From Rhodoferax_B ferrireducens_A (lineage in GTDB: Bacteria; Pseudomonadota; Gammaproteobacteria; Burkholderiales; Burkholderiaceae_C), in the NCBI RefSeq assembly GCF_031458075.1, contig NZ_JAVDXT010000001.1, positions 1-64,000 on the forward strand: a stretch of 64,000 bases of DNA, read 5' to 3'. This document shows, piece by piece, positions 46,043 through 55,109 of this stretch. The notes under the pieces were generated by a model. The model was not told the origin of the DNA and ran no database searches. It worked only from the letters and a program-made list of their open reading frames with translations. The stretch's first letter is position 1. Each line of letters begins with the position of its first letter. Both the position numbers and the translations under genes were made by a program.

Positions 46043-46083
46043 AACCGGCGTTGAACGCCGGCCAGCCGGCGGCCTCGGTTTTT
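46043..46083. terminator. Terminator between convergent units
   Basis: A perfect 7-bp hairpin CCGGCGT-tga-ACGCCGG lies within a larger structure closed by AAACCG/CGGTTT, ending GGTTTTTGG on the plus strand. It follows the alginate-lyase-like gene and faces the stop of the ABC permease. Confidence 0.65.
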
Positions 46084-46111
46084 GGTAGGTGGCCGCTCAC
46101 ATCTGAAGCGC

Positions 46112-47371
46112 TCAAGCGCGGCCGTGCGATACGCGCGACTGGCGGGCCAGCGAGTCGACGATGACGGCGATGGCCAGCACCGCACCGGTAATCATGTAGC
46201 GCAGCGACGAGGACAAGTCCAGCAAGGTCAGGCCGCTGGAGATCGACTGGATCACGATGATGCCCAGCAAGGCCGAATACGCGCTGCCGCGTCCGCCGAA
46301 CAGGCTGGTGCCGCCGATGACGGCTGCCGCAATCGCGTTCAGGTTTACGTCGCCGGTGCCGGCCTGCTGGCTGGCCGAGGCCAGGCGCGAGGATGCCAGC
46401 ACGCCACCGAAAGCCGCCAGCACGGCGCACAGCACAAAGGCGCTGGAGTAGATCTTGTGCACATCGATGCCGGCCCGGCGTGCGGCTTCGCGATTCCCTC
46501 CGACGGCATTCACCATGCGGCCCCATTGGGTGCGCTTCAGCAGGTAGTCCAGCCCCACCACCAGGCCCATGAAGATGCCGAACATCCAGGGAATACCGCG
46601 GTCCTGGTAGAAGTACAGCGTGATCAGTTCCAGCACCACGGTAATGGCCAGCGTGCGCAGCAGCAGTTGTTGCAGCGACTCGGTCGACAGGCCGACACTG
46701 CGGCGGCGGGCCGCGGTGCGAAAGCCGGCCAGGAACATCACCCCGCCAGCCAGGGCCACCACTGTGTAGGCCAACCAGGCCGGCATGAACACCGACTGGC
46801 CCAGGTTCACCAAGGGCGAGTCGTAGGGCAGGTTGATGGAGCCGGTGCCGCCCAACACATACAGCTGCGCGCCCAGAATGGCCAGCAGGCCGGCCAGGGT
46901 TGAGACAAAGCTGGGCATGCCGAAGCGGTTGAACAGCTGGGCATACAGCAGGCCGATGGCGGCACCGGTCGCCACCGCCGCGGCGATTGCCAGGCCCACC
47001 GGCCAGCCATGGTTGACCCACAGCACGCCGACGATGGCCGAGGCAAAGCCGCTGACCGAACCCACCGACAGATCGATCTCGCCGACCATCAGGATGCAGA
47101 CGATGCCCAGCGAGATCACGCCGATGGTGGATGCATCGAACAGCATGTTGATCAGGTTCTGGCTGGACAGGAAAATCGGGTTGATGCTCTGGAACACGGT
47201 CCAGATGATCGCCAACCCGACGACCACCGGCAGCGAGCCCAGGTCACCGGCGCGGACCCGGTCGAGGAAGCTGCGGATGCTGCCCATCACGCCGGTGGCG
47301 ACCTGGTAGCGTTCGTCGCTGCGGTCGAGCAGCGGTGTGGCGGGGGCGGTGGTGTGCTTAGCGCTTGTCAT
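46112..47371 (-). CDS. ABC polyol/pentose permease (XylH/RbsC-like)
   Basis: A 419-residue permease of the BPD_transp_2 (CUT2) class with at least ten TM helices. Typical segments are GEIDLSVGSVSGFAS, GVVFL-like helices and the conserved GGNREAARRAGI loop that contacts the ATPase, then GGTSLFGGRGS. It ends the leftward ribitol operon and starts 8 bases after the ATPase stop. Confidence 0.9.
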   Translation of the reverse strand: MTSAKHTTAPATPLLDRSDERYQVATGVMGSIRSFLDRVRAGDLGSLPVVVGLAIIWTVFQSINPIFLSSQNLINMLFDASTIGVISLGIVCILMVGEIDLSVGSVSGFASAIVGVLWVNHGWPVGLAIAAAVATGAAIGLLYAQLFNRFGMPSFVSTLAGLLAILGAQLYVLGGTGSINLPYDSPLVNLGQSVFMPAWLAYTVVALAGGVMFLAGFRTAARRRSVGLSTESLQQLLLRTLAITVVLELITLYFYQDRGIPWMFGIFMGLVVGLDYLLKRTQWGRMVNAVGGNREAARRAGIDVHKIYSSAFVLCAVLAAFGGVLASSRLASASQQAGTGDVNLNAIAAAVIGGTSLFGGRGSAYSALLGIIVIQSISSGLTLLDLSSSLRYMITGAVLAIAVIVDSLARQSRVSHGRA

Positions 47372-47379
47372 GGTGGTTC

Positions 47380-48201
47380 TTATGCTGTCTGGTTGAGTTG
47401 GGCCTGGCGCCGGCCGGAGCGGCGCGAGACGGAGTTGTCCGATGCGCCGGTGATGGCACTGACCAGTTCCTGGTTGGAGGCGTCGGGAGCGAACACACCG
47501 TTGTTCTTGCCCAGGCGCAGTACCACGATGCGGTCGGCCACGGCGCGTACGTCTTCCATGTTGTGGCTGATCATCACCACGCCCAGGCCTTTGTCGCGCA
47601 CCCTCTCAATAAGGTCCAACACCTCGGCGGTCTGGGCCACGCCGAGTGCCGCCGTGGGTTCGTCCAGCAGGATCAGTTTCGGGTTCAGCAGCAGGGACCG
47701 CGCGATGGCCACCGTCTGGCGCTGGCCGCCGGACAGCGAGGCCACCGGAATGCGCACGCTGGGGATGCGGGCCGACAGCTCGTTCAGCAGCTTCCAGGCG
47801 GTGACTTCCATGCTGACCTCATCGAGGTGCAGCGGGCTCAGCTCTTTGCCGAGAAAGATGTTGGCCACTACGTCGAGGTTCTCGCACAGCGCCAGGTCCT
47901 GGAACACGGTGGCGATGCCCAGCGCCAAGGAGGCGCCCGGGTCGGCCAGGGTCACCGGCTGGCCGCAGAAGTGCATGCTGCCGGTGGTCGGCTGGTGCAC
48001 GCCGGACAGGATCTTGACCAGCGTGGACTTGCCCGCACCGTTGTCGCCAACCAAGGCAACCACCTCTCCCGCATGCACGTCGAGATCGATATCGGTCAAA
48101 GCCGCCACCGCGCCGAAGCGCTTGGAGACGCCACGCAGACGCAGCACCGGTTCGCGGGCCGTGGGTCCAGCAGCAGGGTGTTGTATTGGTTGTGCAGCCA
48201 T
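47380..48201 (-). CDS. ABC sugar/polyol ATPase, single nucleotide-binding domain
   Basis: A 273-residue ATPase with Walker A GDNGAGKST, signature LSGGQRQ and Walker B LILLDEPTAAL. Most CUT2 importers use a fused tandem ATPase of about 500 residues (RbsA, XylG); this one carries only one domain, as in FrcA-type systems, so it should act as a homodimer. The ATG at 48201 is 7 bases from the binding-protein stop. An in-frame upstream ATG lies inside the preceding gene and is rejected. Confidence 0.88.
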   Translation of the reverse strand: MAAQPIQHPAAGPTAREPVLRLRGVSKRFGAVAALTDIDLDVHAGEVVALVGDNGAGKSTLVKILSGVHQPTTGSMHFCGQPVTLADPGASLALGIATVFQDLALCENLDVVANIFLGKELSPLHLDEVSMEVTAWKLLNELSARIPSVRIPVASLSGGQRQTVAIARSLLLNPKLILLDEPTAALGVAQTAEVLDLIERVRDKGLGVVMISHNMEDVRAVADRIVVLRLGKNNGVFAPDASNQELVSAITGASDNSVSRRSGRRQAQLNQTA

Positions 48202-48208
48202 GGTGTGT

Positions 48209-49288
48209 TTACTTGGTGATGCCGAGTTTCTTGCAGCCGTCCGCATAGCGGTCGACACAGAGTACGGCCGGGGTCTGGATCGGCTTGCCGCTGACCATCT
48301 TGTCGATGATTTCGGCCTTCAGGTTTTCGGCCGTCACCACGGCGGGTACGAACAGCTGCGACGGTGTGCCGTACAGCGTGGTCTCGGCTTTTGGGGTTTC
48401 ACCGGCCAGCAGCTTCACCACCACCTGGGCGGCGGCCGCGGCCACGGTTTCGCTGGGCTTGGAGATGGTGTTGTACTGGTCGCCGGCGATGATCAGCTGC
48501 AGCGCCGCGATGGTGGCGTCGTTGCCGGAGACCAGGGGCACGGGGTTCATGCCGGCCGCCTTGAAAGCCGCAATTGCGCCGCCGCCGGTGCCGTCATTGG
48601 CAGCCACCACGCCGATGATCTTCTTGCCGAACCGCGAGATCTGGCCGCTGGCCCATTGCTGGGCTTTGGCGGGCACCCAGTCCGGCGTGTCGTATTCAGC
48701 CAGGATCTTGTAGCCGCTGTTGTCCAGGCTGGAGTGGATGCCCTTCTTGATCAGCCCGGCAGCTGCGTCGGTGGGCGAGCCATTGATCTGCAGCAGGCCC
48801 ACGTCGTTGGGCGACACGCCCTTGGCCTTCAGACGGGCCACCAGCGAGTCGGCAATCGCCTTGCCAATGCCTTCGTTGTTGAACGACACGTAGTAGTCGG
48901 CTTTGGCGTCGGGGATGGGGCGGTCGTAGGCGACGACCTTGATGCCCTTAGCCTGGGCCTGCTTGACCAGCGAGGCGGCGGCTGTGGAGTCCACCGGGTC
49001 CAGCACGATAGCTTTCACGCCCTGCGAAACCACCGAATTGAATTGCTGCTGCTGGCGCGATGCATCACCGTCGGCGTTCTGGTACAGCACTTCGCAGGCC
49101 GCGCAGAGCTTTTTCATCTCTGCCACGAAGCCGGGCTTGTCATGCTCTTCGTAGCGGGTGGACGACTGGTCGGGCATCAGGAACGCGATCTTGGCCGGCG
49201 TGATGCTCTGGGCAAAGGCTTGGGTGTACAGCGCGGTGGTGCCGAGCACCAGGGTGGCCAGTGCGGCAGCGTGTGTACGTTTGTGCAT
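48209..49288 (-). CDS. ABC sugar/polyol-binding protein (periplasmic-binding family 2)
   Basis: A 359-residue protein with signal peptide (about 1-26, AFA cleavage). The mature fold is RbsB/XylF-like, with KIAFLMPDQSSTRYEEHDKP at the start, AIVLDPVDSTAAASLV, and VVAANDGTGGGAIAAFKAAG in the hinge/ligand region. Two C-terminal Cys (CVDRYADGCKK) may form a disulphide. AGGAGA precedes the ATG. Ribitol or a related pentitol/pentose is the likely ligand from operon context. Confidence 0.9.
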   Translation of the reverse strand: MHKRTHAAALATLVLGTTALYTQAFAQSITPAKIAFLMPDQSSTRYEEHDKPGFVAEMKKLCAACEVLYQNADGDASRQQQQFNSVVSQGVKAIVLDPVDSTAAASLVKQAQAKGIKVVAYDRPIPDAKADYYVSFNNEGIGKAIADSLVARLKAKGVSPNDVGLLQINGSPTDAAAGLIKKGIHSSLDNSGYKILAEYDTPDWVPAKAQQWASGQISRFGKKIIGVVAANDGTGGGAIAAFKAAGMNPVPLVSGNDATIAALQLIIAGDQYNTISKPSETVAAAAAQVVVKLLAGETPKAETTLYGTPSQLFVPAVVTAENLKAEIIDKMVSGKPIQTPAVLCVDRYADGCKKLGITK

Positions 49289-49354
49289 GTCTATCTCCTA
49301 TGGATGTAATTCTTAAATTCGAAATTCAACAATGGCAGGGTGTCAAAGCGATGG

Positions 49355-50920
49355 TTAGGTCGTCGGTGTGTCTCCTTGGGGCGGTTGTCGCAGGCGGTGC
49401 ATGGTTGGTTTGAGTGCGGGGTACAGCTCCACGTACTGGGCAAACAAGTCGTTGTAGGCGGCGTGGGCTGCGGCTTGGGGCGTGGTGCGCAGCACCGGCC
49501 TGACCCAGCCGCGGCGCACCGCGTCGGCGTCGATCAGGCCCGCGCCAAAGGCGGCCAGCATGGCCGCGCCCAGCGAGGCTTCCACGTCGTCGGCCAGGGT
49601 GAACACCGGGCGGCCGGTGACGTCGGCAATGATCTGCATCCACATGTCGGAATGGCTGGCGCCGCCGACCACCACGAGACGCTCGTCCAGCTGGGCAATA
49701 CCTTTCACGCCGGCTTCGATGTTGTGGCGCAGCGCGTAGCTCACACCCTCCAGCACCGCGCGGTACAGGTTGGCACGGCCGTGGTGCAGGCCCAGGCCGA
49801 CGAAGGCGCCGCTGGCCTGCGCGTCCCATACGGGGCTGCGCTCGCCCATCAGGTACGGCAGAAACAGCAGGCCGTCGCTGCCCGGTGGCAGTGGCGCGGC
49901 GTCTTTTTCTAGCAGGCTGTGCGGGTCCACGCCCAGCGCCTTGCCGGTGGCGATCTCGGCCTGGCAAAAGGTTTCGCGGAACCAGGTGACCGAGGCGCCG
50001 GCAGTGATAGCGCCACCGAATACATATAAATCTTGGGCGCCGTTGAACACATGCGGCATGCTGATCAGGCCGTGGCGCGCATCGACGCTGGGGCGTACCG
50101 TGCCCCAGCACATGCTGGTGCCAATCATCGCCACATGGTTGCCGGGCTGGGCTGCGCCAGCAGCCAGCGTGGCGACCGCGGCATCGACACCACCGGCCAC
50201 CACAGGAATACCTGCGGGCAGGCCCAGGCGCTCGGCCCAGGCCGGCAGCAGCGGGCCGACCACGCCGCTGGACTCGACCAGGCGGTCCGGCATCATGCGG
50301 CGCGGAATGCTCAGCATCTGCAGGGCTTCATCCGACCAGCCGCGTGCTTTCACGTCGTAGACGCCACCGATATTGCCGGCCGAACTGTGGTCTACCGCCA
50401 CCTCGCCGGTCAGGCGGGCATTTACATAGCTGTTCGGTGGCAGAAACTGCTGGGTGCGGGCCCACACGGCGGGTTCTTTTTCGCGCAGCCAGAGCATCTT
50501 GGTGTAGCCGTAGTAGCTGTCCACGCCGTTGCCGGTGATATCAAAGAGGCGCTCCAGATCGACGTGGTCGCGCACCCAGCGCACCTCGTCCTGCGCCCGC
50601 CGGTCCATCCAGATCAGGCTCGGGTACAGGGCCTCGCCCTGCGCATCCACCGGGATACCGCTGCCGCCATACAGGCTGCTCACACATATGCTTTTGATAG
50701 CAGCTACCGCAATATCTGCCTGCGCTAGCACGCCTTTGATGCAATATTCCACGGCGTCCAGCCAGACATCCGGCCACTGCTGTGCCCACAGCGGTTTCGG
50801 CGTTTCCACCTGGTAGCCTTGGGCGCACTGGGCCACGATTTCGCCCTGCGCGCTGACCAACACCGCCTTGGTGCTTTGGGTGCCTATATCGACACCGATG
50901 ACATACGTTGTGTGTTGCAT
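49355..50920 (-). CDS. FGGY-family pentulose kinase (D-ribulose kinase by context)
   Basis: A 521-residue carbohydrate kinase: the N-terminal phosphate-binding loop GVDIGTQSTKAVL, the catalytic-Asp region AGGVDAAVATLAAGAA, and the C-terminal ATP motif VVVGGASHSDMWMQIIADV. General resemblance is to XylB. Since the gene two bases upstream encodes ribitol 2-dehydrogenase, the most likely substrate is D-ribulose, giving ribulose 5-phosphate. Part of the coding DNA (about residues 60-78) matches the two-hairpin repeat. Confidence 0.87.
   Translation of the reverse strand: MQHTTYVIGVDIGTQSTKAVLVSAQGEIVAQCAQGYQVETPKPLWAQQWPDVWLDAVEYCIKGVLAQADIAVAAIKSICVSSLYGGSGIPVDAQGEALYPSLIWMDRRAQDEVRWVRDHVDLERLFDITGNGVDSYYGYTKMLWLREKEPAVWARTQQFLPPNSYVNARLTGEVAVDHSSAGNIGGVYDVKARGWSDEALQMLSIPRRMMPDRLVESSGVVGPLLPAWAERLGLPAGIPVVAGGVDAAVATLAAGAAQPGNHVAMIGTSMCWGTVRPSVDARHGLISMPHVFNGAQDLYVFGGAITAGASVTWFRETFCQAEIATGKALGVDPHSLLEKDAAPLPPGSDGLLFLPYLMGERSPVWDAQASGAFVGLGLHHGRANLYRAVLEGVSYALRHNIEAGVKGIAQLDERLVVVGGASHSDMWMQIIADVTGRPVFTLADDVEASLGAAMLAAFGAGLIDADAVRRGWVRPVLRTTPQAAAHAAYNDLFAQYVELYPALKPTMHRLRQPPQGDTPTT
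50688..50742 (+). repeat. Two-hairpin repeat copy inside the FGGY kinase gene
   Basis: TGCTTTTGATAGCAGCTACC, GCAATATCTGCCTGCGCTAG and CACGCCTTTGATG align with the minus-strand reading of copy 1 (TGCTATT...ATAGCTACC...TGCGCTAGCGGC). It is read in frame on the minus strand as an Ala/Ile-rich stretch of the kinase. Confidence 0.4.
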
Positions 50921-50922
50921 GG

Positions 50923-51651
50923 TCAGAGGTCTACGCTTAGCGGCAGGATCACCAGGTCACGTATCGTCACCGTGCGCGGCCGGGTCAGCATGAACAGCAC
51001 GGCGTCGGCGACTTCCTGCGGCTGCATCAGGCTGCCGTTGGCCAGGGCTTCGTCCATCTTGGCCTTGGGCCAGTCGTCGAGCAGGGCGGTGACGACGGGG
51101 CCCGGGGCCACCGCGCCGATGCGGACGCCGTGCGGGGCGATCTGGCGCCGCACGGTGTGCACAAAGGCCTGCACCGCGAATTTGGAGGCGGTGTAGATCG
51201 GCTCCCACATCACCGGCACCAGGCCGGCGATCGAGCTGGTGACGATGATGTCGCCGCTGCGCCGTTCGATCATGTGCGGCAGCACCGCGTGGATCGAGCG
51301 GAAGGTGGCGTTGATGTTCAGGTTCAGCATCCGGTCCCAGGCGTCGGGGTCGCCGGTGGCCACCTCGCCACCCACATAGGCGCCGGCATTCGCATGGAAG
51401 ATGTCGAGCTGGCCGGCGCGGGCCAGGATGGACGGCAGCATGGTGGCCACGCTGGCGCTGTCCAGCAGATCCACCGTCAGCGGAATCGCGCGCTCGCCGA
51501 GCTCGGCGCACAGTGCGGCCAGCCGGTCGGTGGCGCGGTCGACCAGGAACACGGTGGCGCCGGCCGCCAGCATGGCCTTGGCGCATTCCAGTCCTATGCC
51601 GGAAGCGGCGCCGGTGACGGCCGCGACCTTTCCATCGAGTGCTTGCTTCAT
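50923..51651 (-). CDS. rbtD: Ribitol 2-dehydrogenase
   Basis: A 242-residue SDR oxidising ribitol to D-ribulose with NAD. It closely follows the Klebsiella ribitol dehydrogenase as I remember it: GKVAAVTGAASGIGLECA, LDIFHANAGAYVGG, PVMWEPIYTASKFAVQAFVH (with catalytic Tyr and Lys) and the C-terminal DLVILPLSVDL. GGAGA stands before the ATG. It is followed after two bases by the pentulose kinase, which would phosphorylate its product. Confidence 0.9.
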   Translation of the reverse strand: MKQALDGKVAAVTGAASGIGLECAKAMLAAGATVFLVDRATDRLAALCAELGERAIPLTVDLLDSASVATMLPSILARAGQLDIFHANAGAYVGGEVATGDPDAWDRMLNLNINATFRSIHAVLPHMIERRSGDIIVTSSIAGLVPVMWEPIYTASKFAVQAFVHTVRRQIAPHGVRIGAVAPGPVVTALLDDWPKAKMDEALANGSLMQPQEVADAVLFMLTRPRTVTIRDLVILPLSVDL

Positions 51652-51776
51652 TTTGCTTGTCTCCAGGGGCGGTTGGTGTTCATGTCGGTGGGTGTTTAAA
51701 AGGTTGTGGGCAAAGCTCCGCCCAGGCCGCCGTCGGGCGGCCGCTTGTACAGAGCGGATGGGGTGGCGTGGGGGCG

Positions 51777-52661
51777 CTAGCCCAGCGCCGCGCAGTCCTC
51801 GTTCAGGCGGTAGTACTGCCGGAACTTGGAGGGCGGCATGGTCTTCTGCGCCAGAAACTGGCGGTTGAAGTTGGACACATTGCTGAAGCCGCAGGCGTAG
51901 CAGACGTCGGTGACCGGCGTGTCGCTGGAGATCAGCATCTCGCAGGCCTTGTTGATGCGCAGGCGGTTCAGGTACTGGATGAAGGGCACATCGGTATGCC
52001 GGCGGAAGAAGCGCGAAAACGCGCTGGCCTCCATGCCCGCATAGCGCGCCAGGTCGGCTTCGCTGAGCTGTTCGTCCAGGTGCTCGGCCAGGTAGCTGAG
52101 CACCTGGTTGATGGTGGACGACTGGTAGCCCTGCGGATCGGGCTGGAAGGTGGGTGTGGCCAGCAGCGTGCTGTCATGGGCCGTGGCCAGAATCTCCAGC
52201 AGGCTCAGGAACTTGTGCACGCGCTGGAAGCCCTTGGCGTGCAGCAGCTCTTCCATCAGCGGTGCGGCCTTGGCCGAGGTGCTGGGCGAGAACAGGATGC
52301 CGCGCTGCGCGTCTACCAGCAGGCGCTCCAGCTGGCCCAGTTCGGGGAAGGCCTCGATCCCGCCCATGATGCTTTTGCCGGAGAACTGCAGCACCCGGCA
52401 GCGCTCGGGCACGGGCTGGTTGTCGGGCACTTCGCTGATCCAGTTGTGCGGCACGTTCGGCCCCACCATGTAGAGCTGGCCGGGCTCGAAGGTGCCGGTG
52501 TGGTCGCCCACATAGAAACGGCCCGAGGTATGGGTCACCAGGTTCAGCTCGTACTCGGGGTGGAAGTGCCAGCGCACCGTTTCATACGGATAGCCGTGCG
52601 TCCAGACCTTGAAGGACTCCTGCTGCTGAATGCCTACCAGTTCGAGGTAAGGGGACATCAC
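51777..52661 (-). CDS. AraC-family regulator of the ribitol operon
   Basis: A 294-residue regulator: an N-terminal cupin sensor (WHFHPEYELNLVT; about 20-110) and a C-terminal double helix-turn-helix (about 190-285; DLARYAGMEASAFSRFFRRH and PVTDVCYACGFSNVSNFNRQF). It is encoded first in the leftward operon and probably activates it on sensing the polyol. A GC-rich hairpin without T-run (51725-51742) separates it from rbtD, leaving an internal promoter possible. Confidence 0.88.
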   Translation of the reverse strand: MMSPYLELVGIQQQESFKVWTHGYPYETVRWHFHPEYELNLVTHTSGRFYVGDHTGTFEPGQLYMVGPNVPHNWISEVPDNQPVPERCRVLQFSGKSIMGGIEAFPELGQLERLLVDAQRGILFSPSTSAKAAPLMEELLHAKGFQRVHKFLSLLEILATAHDSTLLATPTFQPDPQGYQSSTINQVLSYLAEHLDEQLSEADLARYAGMEASAFSRFFRRHTDVPFIQYLNRLRINKACEMLISSDTPVTDVCYACGFSNVSNFNRQFLAQKTMPPSKFRQYYRLNEDCAALG

Positions 52662-52996
52662 GGTCTCCGGCTGTGGTTATGGGTGCAGGGAGCGCAGACC
52701 CCGGGTCTGCTGCATCCTCTGTGCGAATGCCTGTAGCTTAGCCAGCCACCCAGGGGCTTACTACTGCGCAAGCCGCGCATCTCTGATACTTTTTTGGCTT
52801 ATAGGGTAAGCACTTAGTTTGTATCAGTGACTCGAAAAATGCGGTGGGAATGCGCCATGAACTACAAGCTTTTTAGGCCTCTAGCGCAGCTGGTACCTGC
52901 GCAGGCAGCTATTGTTTACATAGCAAATTGCCCTTGCCAAGCTGGCGTTGCAGGCGCAATGCCACAATCGCCGCTGTTTTCGCTCTCTACCGCTCC
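52662..52996. other. Divergent regulatory region, AraC-type regulator and lolC
   Basis: A 335-base gap without a gene. It holds the inverted repeat CTGATAC (52783-52789) / GTATCAG (52821-52827), an AT-rich spacer between them, and a copy of the two-hairpin repeat at 52866-52927. The inverted repeat lies about 120-165 bases from the AraC-type regulator start and is a candidate operator. Confidence 0.5.
52866..52927 (-). repeat. Two-hairpin intergenic repeat, copy 7
   Basis: On the minus strand: TTTGCTATGTAAACAATAGC, TGCGCAGGTACCAGCTGCGC, TAGAGGCCTAAAAAGCTT. Both hairpins and the GGCCTAAAAAGC end are intact. It is a near match to copies 3 and 4. Confidence 0.7.
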
Positions 52997-54253
52997 ATGC
53001 AAATCCCCTACGAACTCCTGGTGGGCTGGCGCTACACCCGGGCTGGCCGCGCCACCCGGCGCAATGGCTTCATCTCCTTCATCTCCGGCGTCTCCATGCT
53101 CGGCATTGCGCTGGGCGTGGCGGCGCTGATCATCGTGCTCAGCGTGATGAACGGCTTCCAGAAAGAGGTGCGCGACCGCATGCTGTCGGTGGTCGCGCAT
53201 ATCGAGGTGTTCGCCCCGAACGGCGAGGCCTTGCCCGATGTGGCCAAGACCCTGGCCGAGGTGAAGCGCAACCCGGCCGTCATTGGTGCTGCACCTTTCA
53301 TAGCAAGCCAGGCATTGCTGGCGCGCGGCGACGACATGAAGGGCACTATCGTGCGGGGCATAGACCCGGCGCATGAGGGCGAGGTCACCGACCTGGCCGT
53401 GGCCCTGCCCAAGGCGGTGATGGAGCGCCTGGTGCCCGGCCAGTTCGGCGTGGTGCTGGGGGCCGAGCTGGCGCGCAGCCTGGGCGTGCGCGAGGGCGAC
53501 CCGGTGACCCTGATCGCGCCCAGCGGCCAGGTGACACCGGCCGGCGTGGTGCCGCGCCTGAAGCAGATGACGGTGGTCGGCACCTTCGATTCCGGCCATT
53601 TTGAATACGACTCGGCGCTGCTGATGATGCACATGGACGACGCGGCGCGCATCTTCCGCCTGGAAGGCCCGACCGGCATCCGCGTGCGCCTGCAGGACCT
53701 GCACCAGGCCCGCCAGGTGGCGCAGCAGCTGGCCGACAGCCTCAGCGGCAACCTGCTGATCCGCGACTGGACCCAGCAGAACAAGACCTGGTTTGCTGCC
53801 GTCGAGCTGGAAAAACGCATGATGTTCATCATCCTGACCCTGATCGTGGCCGTGGCCGCGTTCAACCTGGTCAGCACCCTGGTGATGACGGTGACCGACA
53901 AGCGCGCCGACATCGCCATCCTGCGCACCCTGGGCGCCAGCCCGAAAAGCATCATGGGCATTTTCATGGTGCAGGGCGCGATGGTCGGCGTGATGGGCAC
54001 CTTTGCCGGCCTGGCGCTGGGCCTGGGCATTGCCTTCAATATCGACGTGATCGTGCCGGCGCTGGAGCAGCTGTTCCACGCCAGCTTCTTGCCCAAAGAG
54101 GTGTACTTCATCAGCCGCATGCCGAGCGAGCCGCAGCAGTCCGACATCGTGCCGATCGCGGTGATATCGCTGATCCTGGCCTTCCTGGCCACCATTTACC
54201 CGAGCTGGCACGCCAGCCGCGTCAACCCTGCAGAAGCGCTCCGTTATGAATAA
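52997..54253 (+). CDS. lolC: Lipoprotein-releasing system permease LolC/E
   Basis: A 418-residue inner-membrane protein with four TM helices: one near the N terminus (about 25-45), a large periplasmic MacB-type domain, then three C-terminal FtsX helices (about 270-405). LVGWRYTRA at the N terminus and NPAEALRYE at the end are family hallmarks. With LolD it extracts outer-membrane lipoproteins for LolA. As usual for many betaproteobacteria, only one LolC/E-type subunit is present. Start 52997 gives the normal N terminus. Confidence 0.93.
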   Translation: MQIPYELLVGWRYTRAGRATRRNGFISFISGVSMLGIALGVAALIIVLSVMNGFQKEVRDRMLSVVAHIEVFAPNGEALPDVAKTLAEVKRNPAVIGAAPFIASQALLARGDDMKGTIVRGIDPAHEGEVTDLAVALPKAVMERLVPGQFGVVLGAELARSLGVREGDPVTLIAPSGQVTPAGVVPRLKQMTVVGTFDSGHFEYDSALLMMHMDDAARIFRLEGPTGIRVRLQDLHQARQVAQQLADSLSGNLLIRDWTQQNKTWFAAVELEKRMMFIILTLIVAVAAFNLVSTLVMTVTDKRADIAILRTLGASPKSIMGIFMVQGAMVGVMGTFAGLALGLGIAFNIDVIVPALEQLFHASFLPKEVYFISRMPSEPQQSDIVPIAVISLILAFLATIYPSWHASRVNPAEALRYE

Positions 54254-54968
54254 GCCTGTATTGCAAGCCAATGGCTTGACCAAGCGTTTCACCGAAGGCC
54301 GGCTCGATGTGACCGTGCTCAAGGGCGTGGACCTGCAGGTATTTGCCGGCGAAACCGTGGCCATCGTCGGTGCCTCTGGTTCGGGCAAGAGCACCTTGCT
54401 GCACCTGCTGGGCGGGCTGGACGCGCCGACCAGCGGCTCGGTGCTGCTGCATGGGCAGGACCTGGCCAGCCAGGGCCCGGCCGAGCAGGGCCAGTTGCGG
54501 AATCAGCACCTGGGTTTTGTCTACCAGTTCCACCACCTGCTGCCCGAATTCAGCGCGCTGGACAATGTTGCCATGCCCCTATGGATTCGGCGTATGCCGC
54601 TCGCCGAGGCTGCGCAGCAGGCTACCAAAATGCTAGCAAGCGTAGGCCTGAGCGAGCGCATCCACCACCGGCCGGCCGAGCTGTCCGGCGGCGAGCGCCA
54701 GCGCGTCGCCATCGCCCGCGCCCTGGTGGCCCAACCGGCCTGCGTGCTGGCCGACGAGCCCACCGGCAACCTGGACCGCAGCACCGCCGACGGCGTGTTT
54801 GCCCTGATGCTGCAGCTGGCGCGCGACCAGGGCACGGCCTTTGTACTGGTCACCCACGACGAGTCGCTGGCAGCCCGTTGCGGCCGCACCTTGCGCCTGA
54901 ACCAAGGCCAGTTTGCCGTGCTGGACACGGCCCAGCCCGTACACCCGGGCTACGCTTCGCTTCTGTAA
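54246..54968 (+). CDS. lolD: Lipoprotein-releasing system ATPase LolD
   Basis: A 240-residue ATPase with Walker A GASGSGKST, the LolD-type Q-loop segment LGFVYQFHHLLPEFSALDNVAMPL, signature LSGGERQ and Walker B CVLADEPTGNLD. It overlaps lolC by 8 bases. It would serve the lipoproteins encoded elsewhere in this window, including the two Tat lipoproteins. Confidence 0.95.
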   Translation: MNKPVLQANGLTKRFTEGRLDVTVLKGVDLQVFAGETVAIVGASGSGKSTLLHLLGGLDAPTSGSVLLHGQDLASQGPAEQGQLRNQHLGFVYQFHHLLPEFSALDNVAMPLWIRRMPLAEAAQQATKMLASVGLSERIHHRPAELSGGERQRVAIARALVAQPACVLADEPTGNLDRSTADGVFALMLQLARDQGTAFVLVTHDESLAARCGRTLRLNQGQFAVLDTAQPVHPGYASLL

Positions 54969-55109
54969 ACCCGCTGTTGCACCGTTCCTGTGCGGACGTA
55001 CACTGGTGAATTGTGTATTTTTGTATCGGGATCACGGCGCAGCGGCGCGCTGTGCGCCTATCGACAGCAGGCCAGGCGGCCATTACATGCAAAGCGCAGG
55101 AGTGGGTCC

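Noticed and set aside
54622..54655. Possible further repeat fragments in lolD and lolC (CTACCAAAATGCTAGCAAGC; TTTCATAGCAAGCC)
   Set aside because: Only one short block matches the family; too little to separate from chance.
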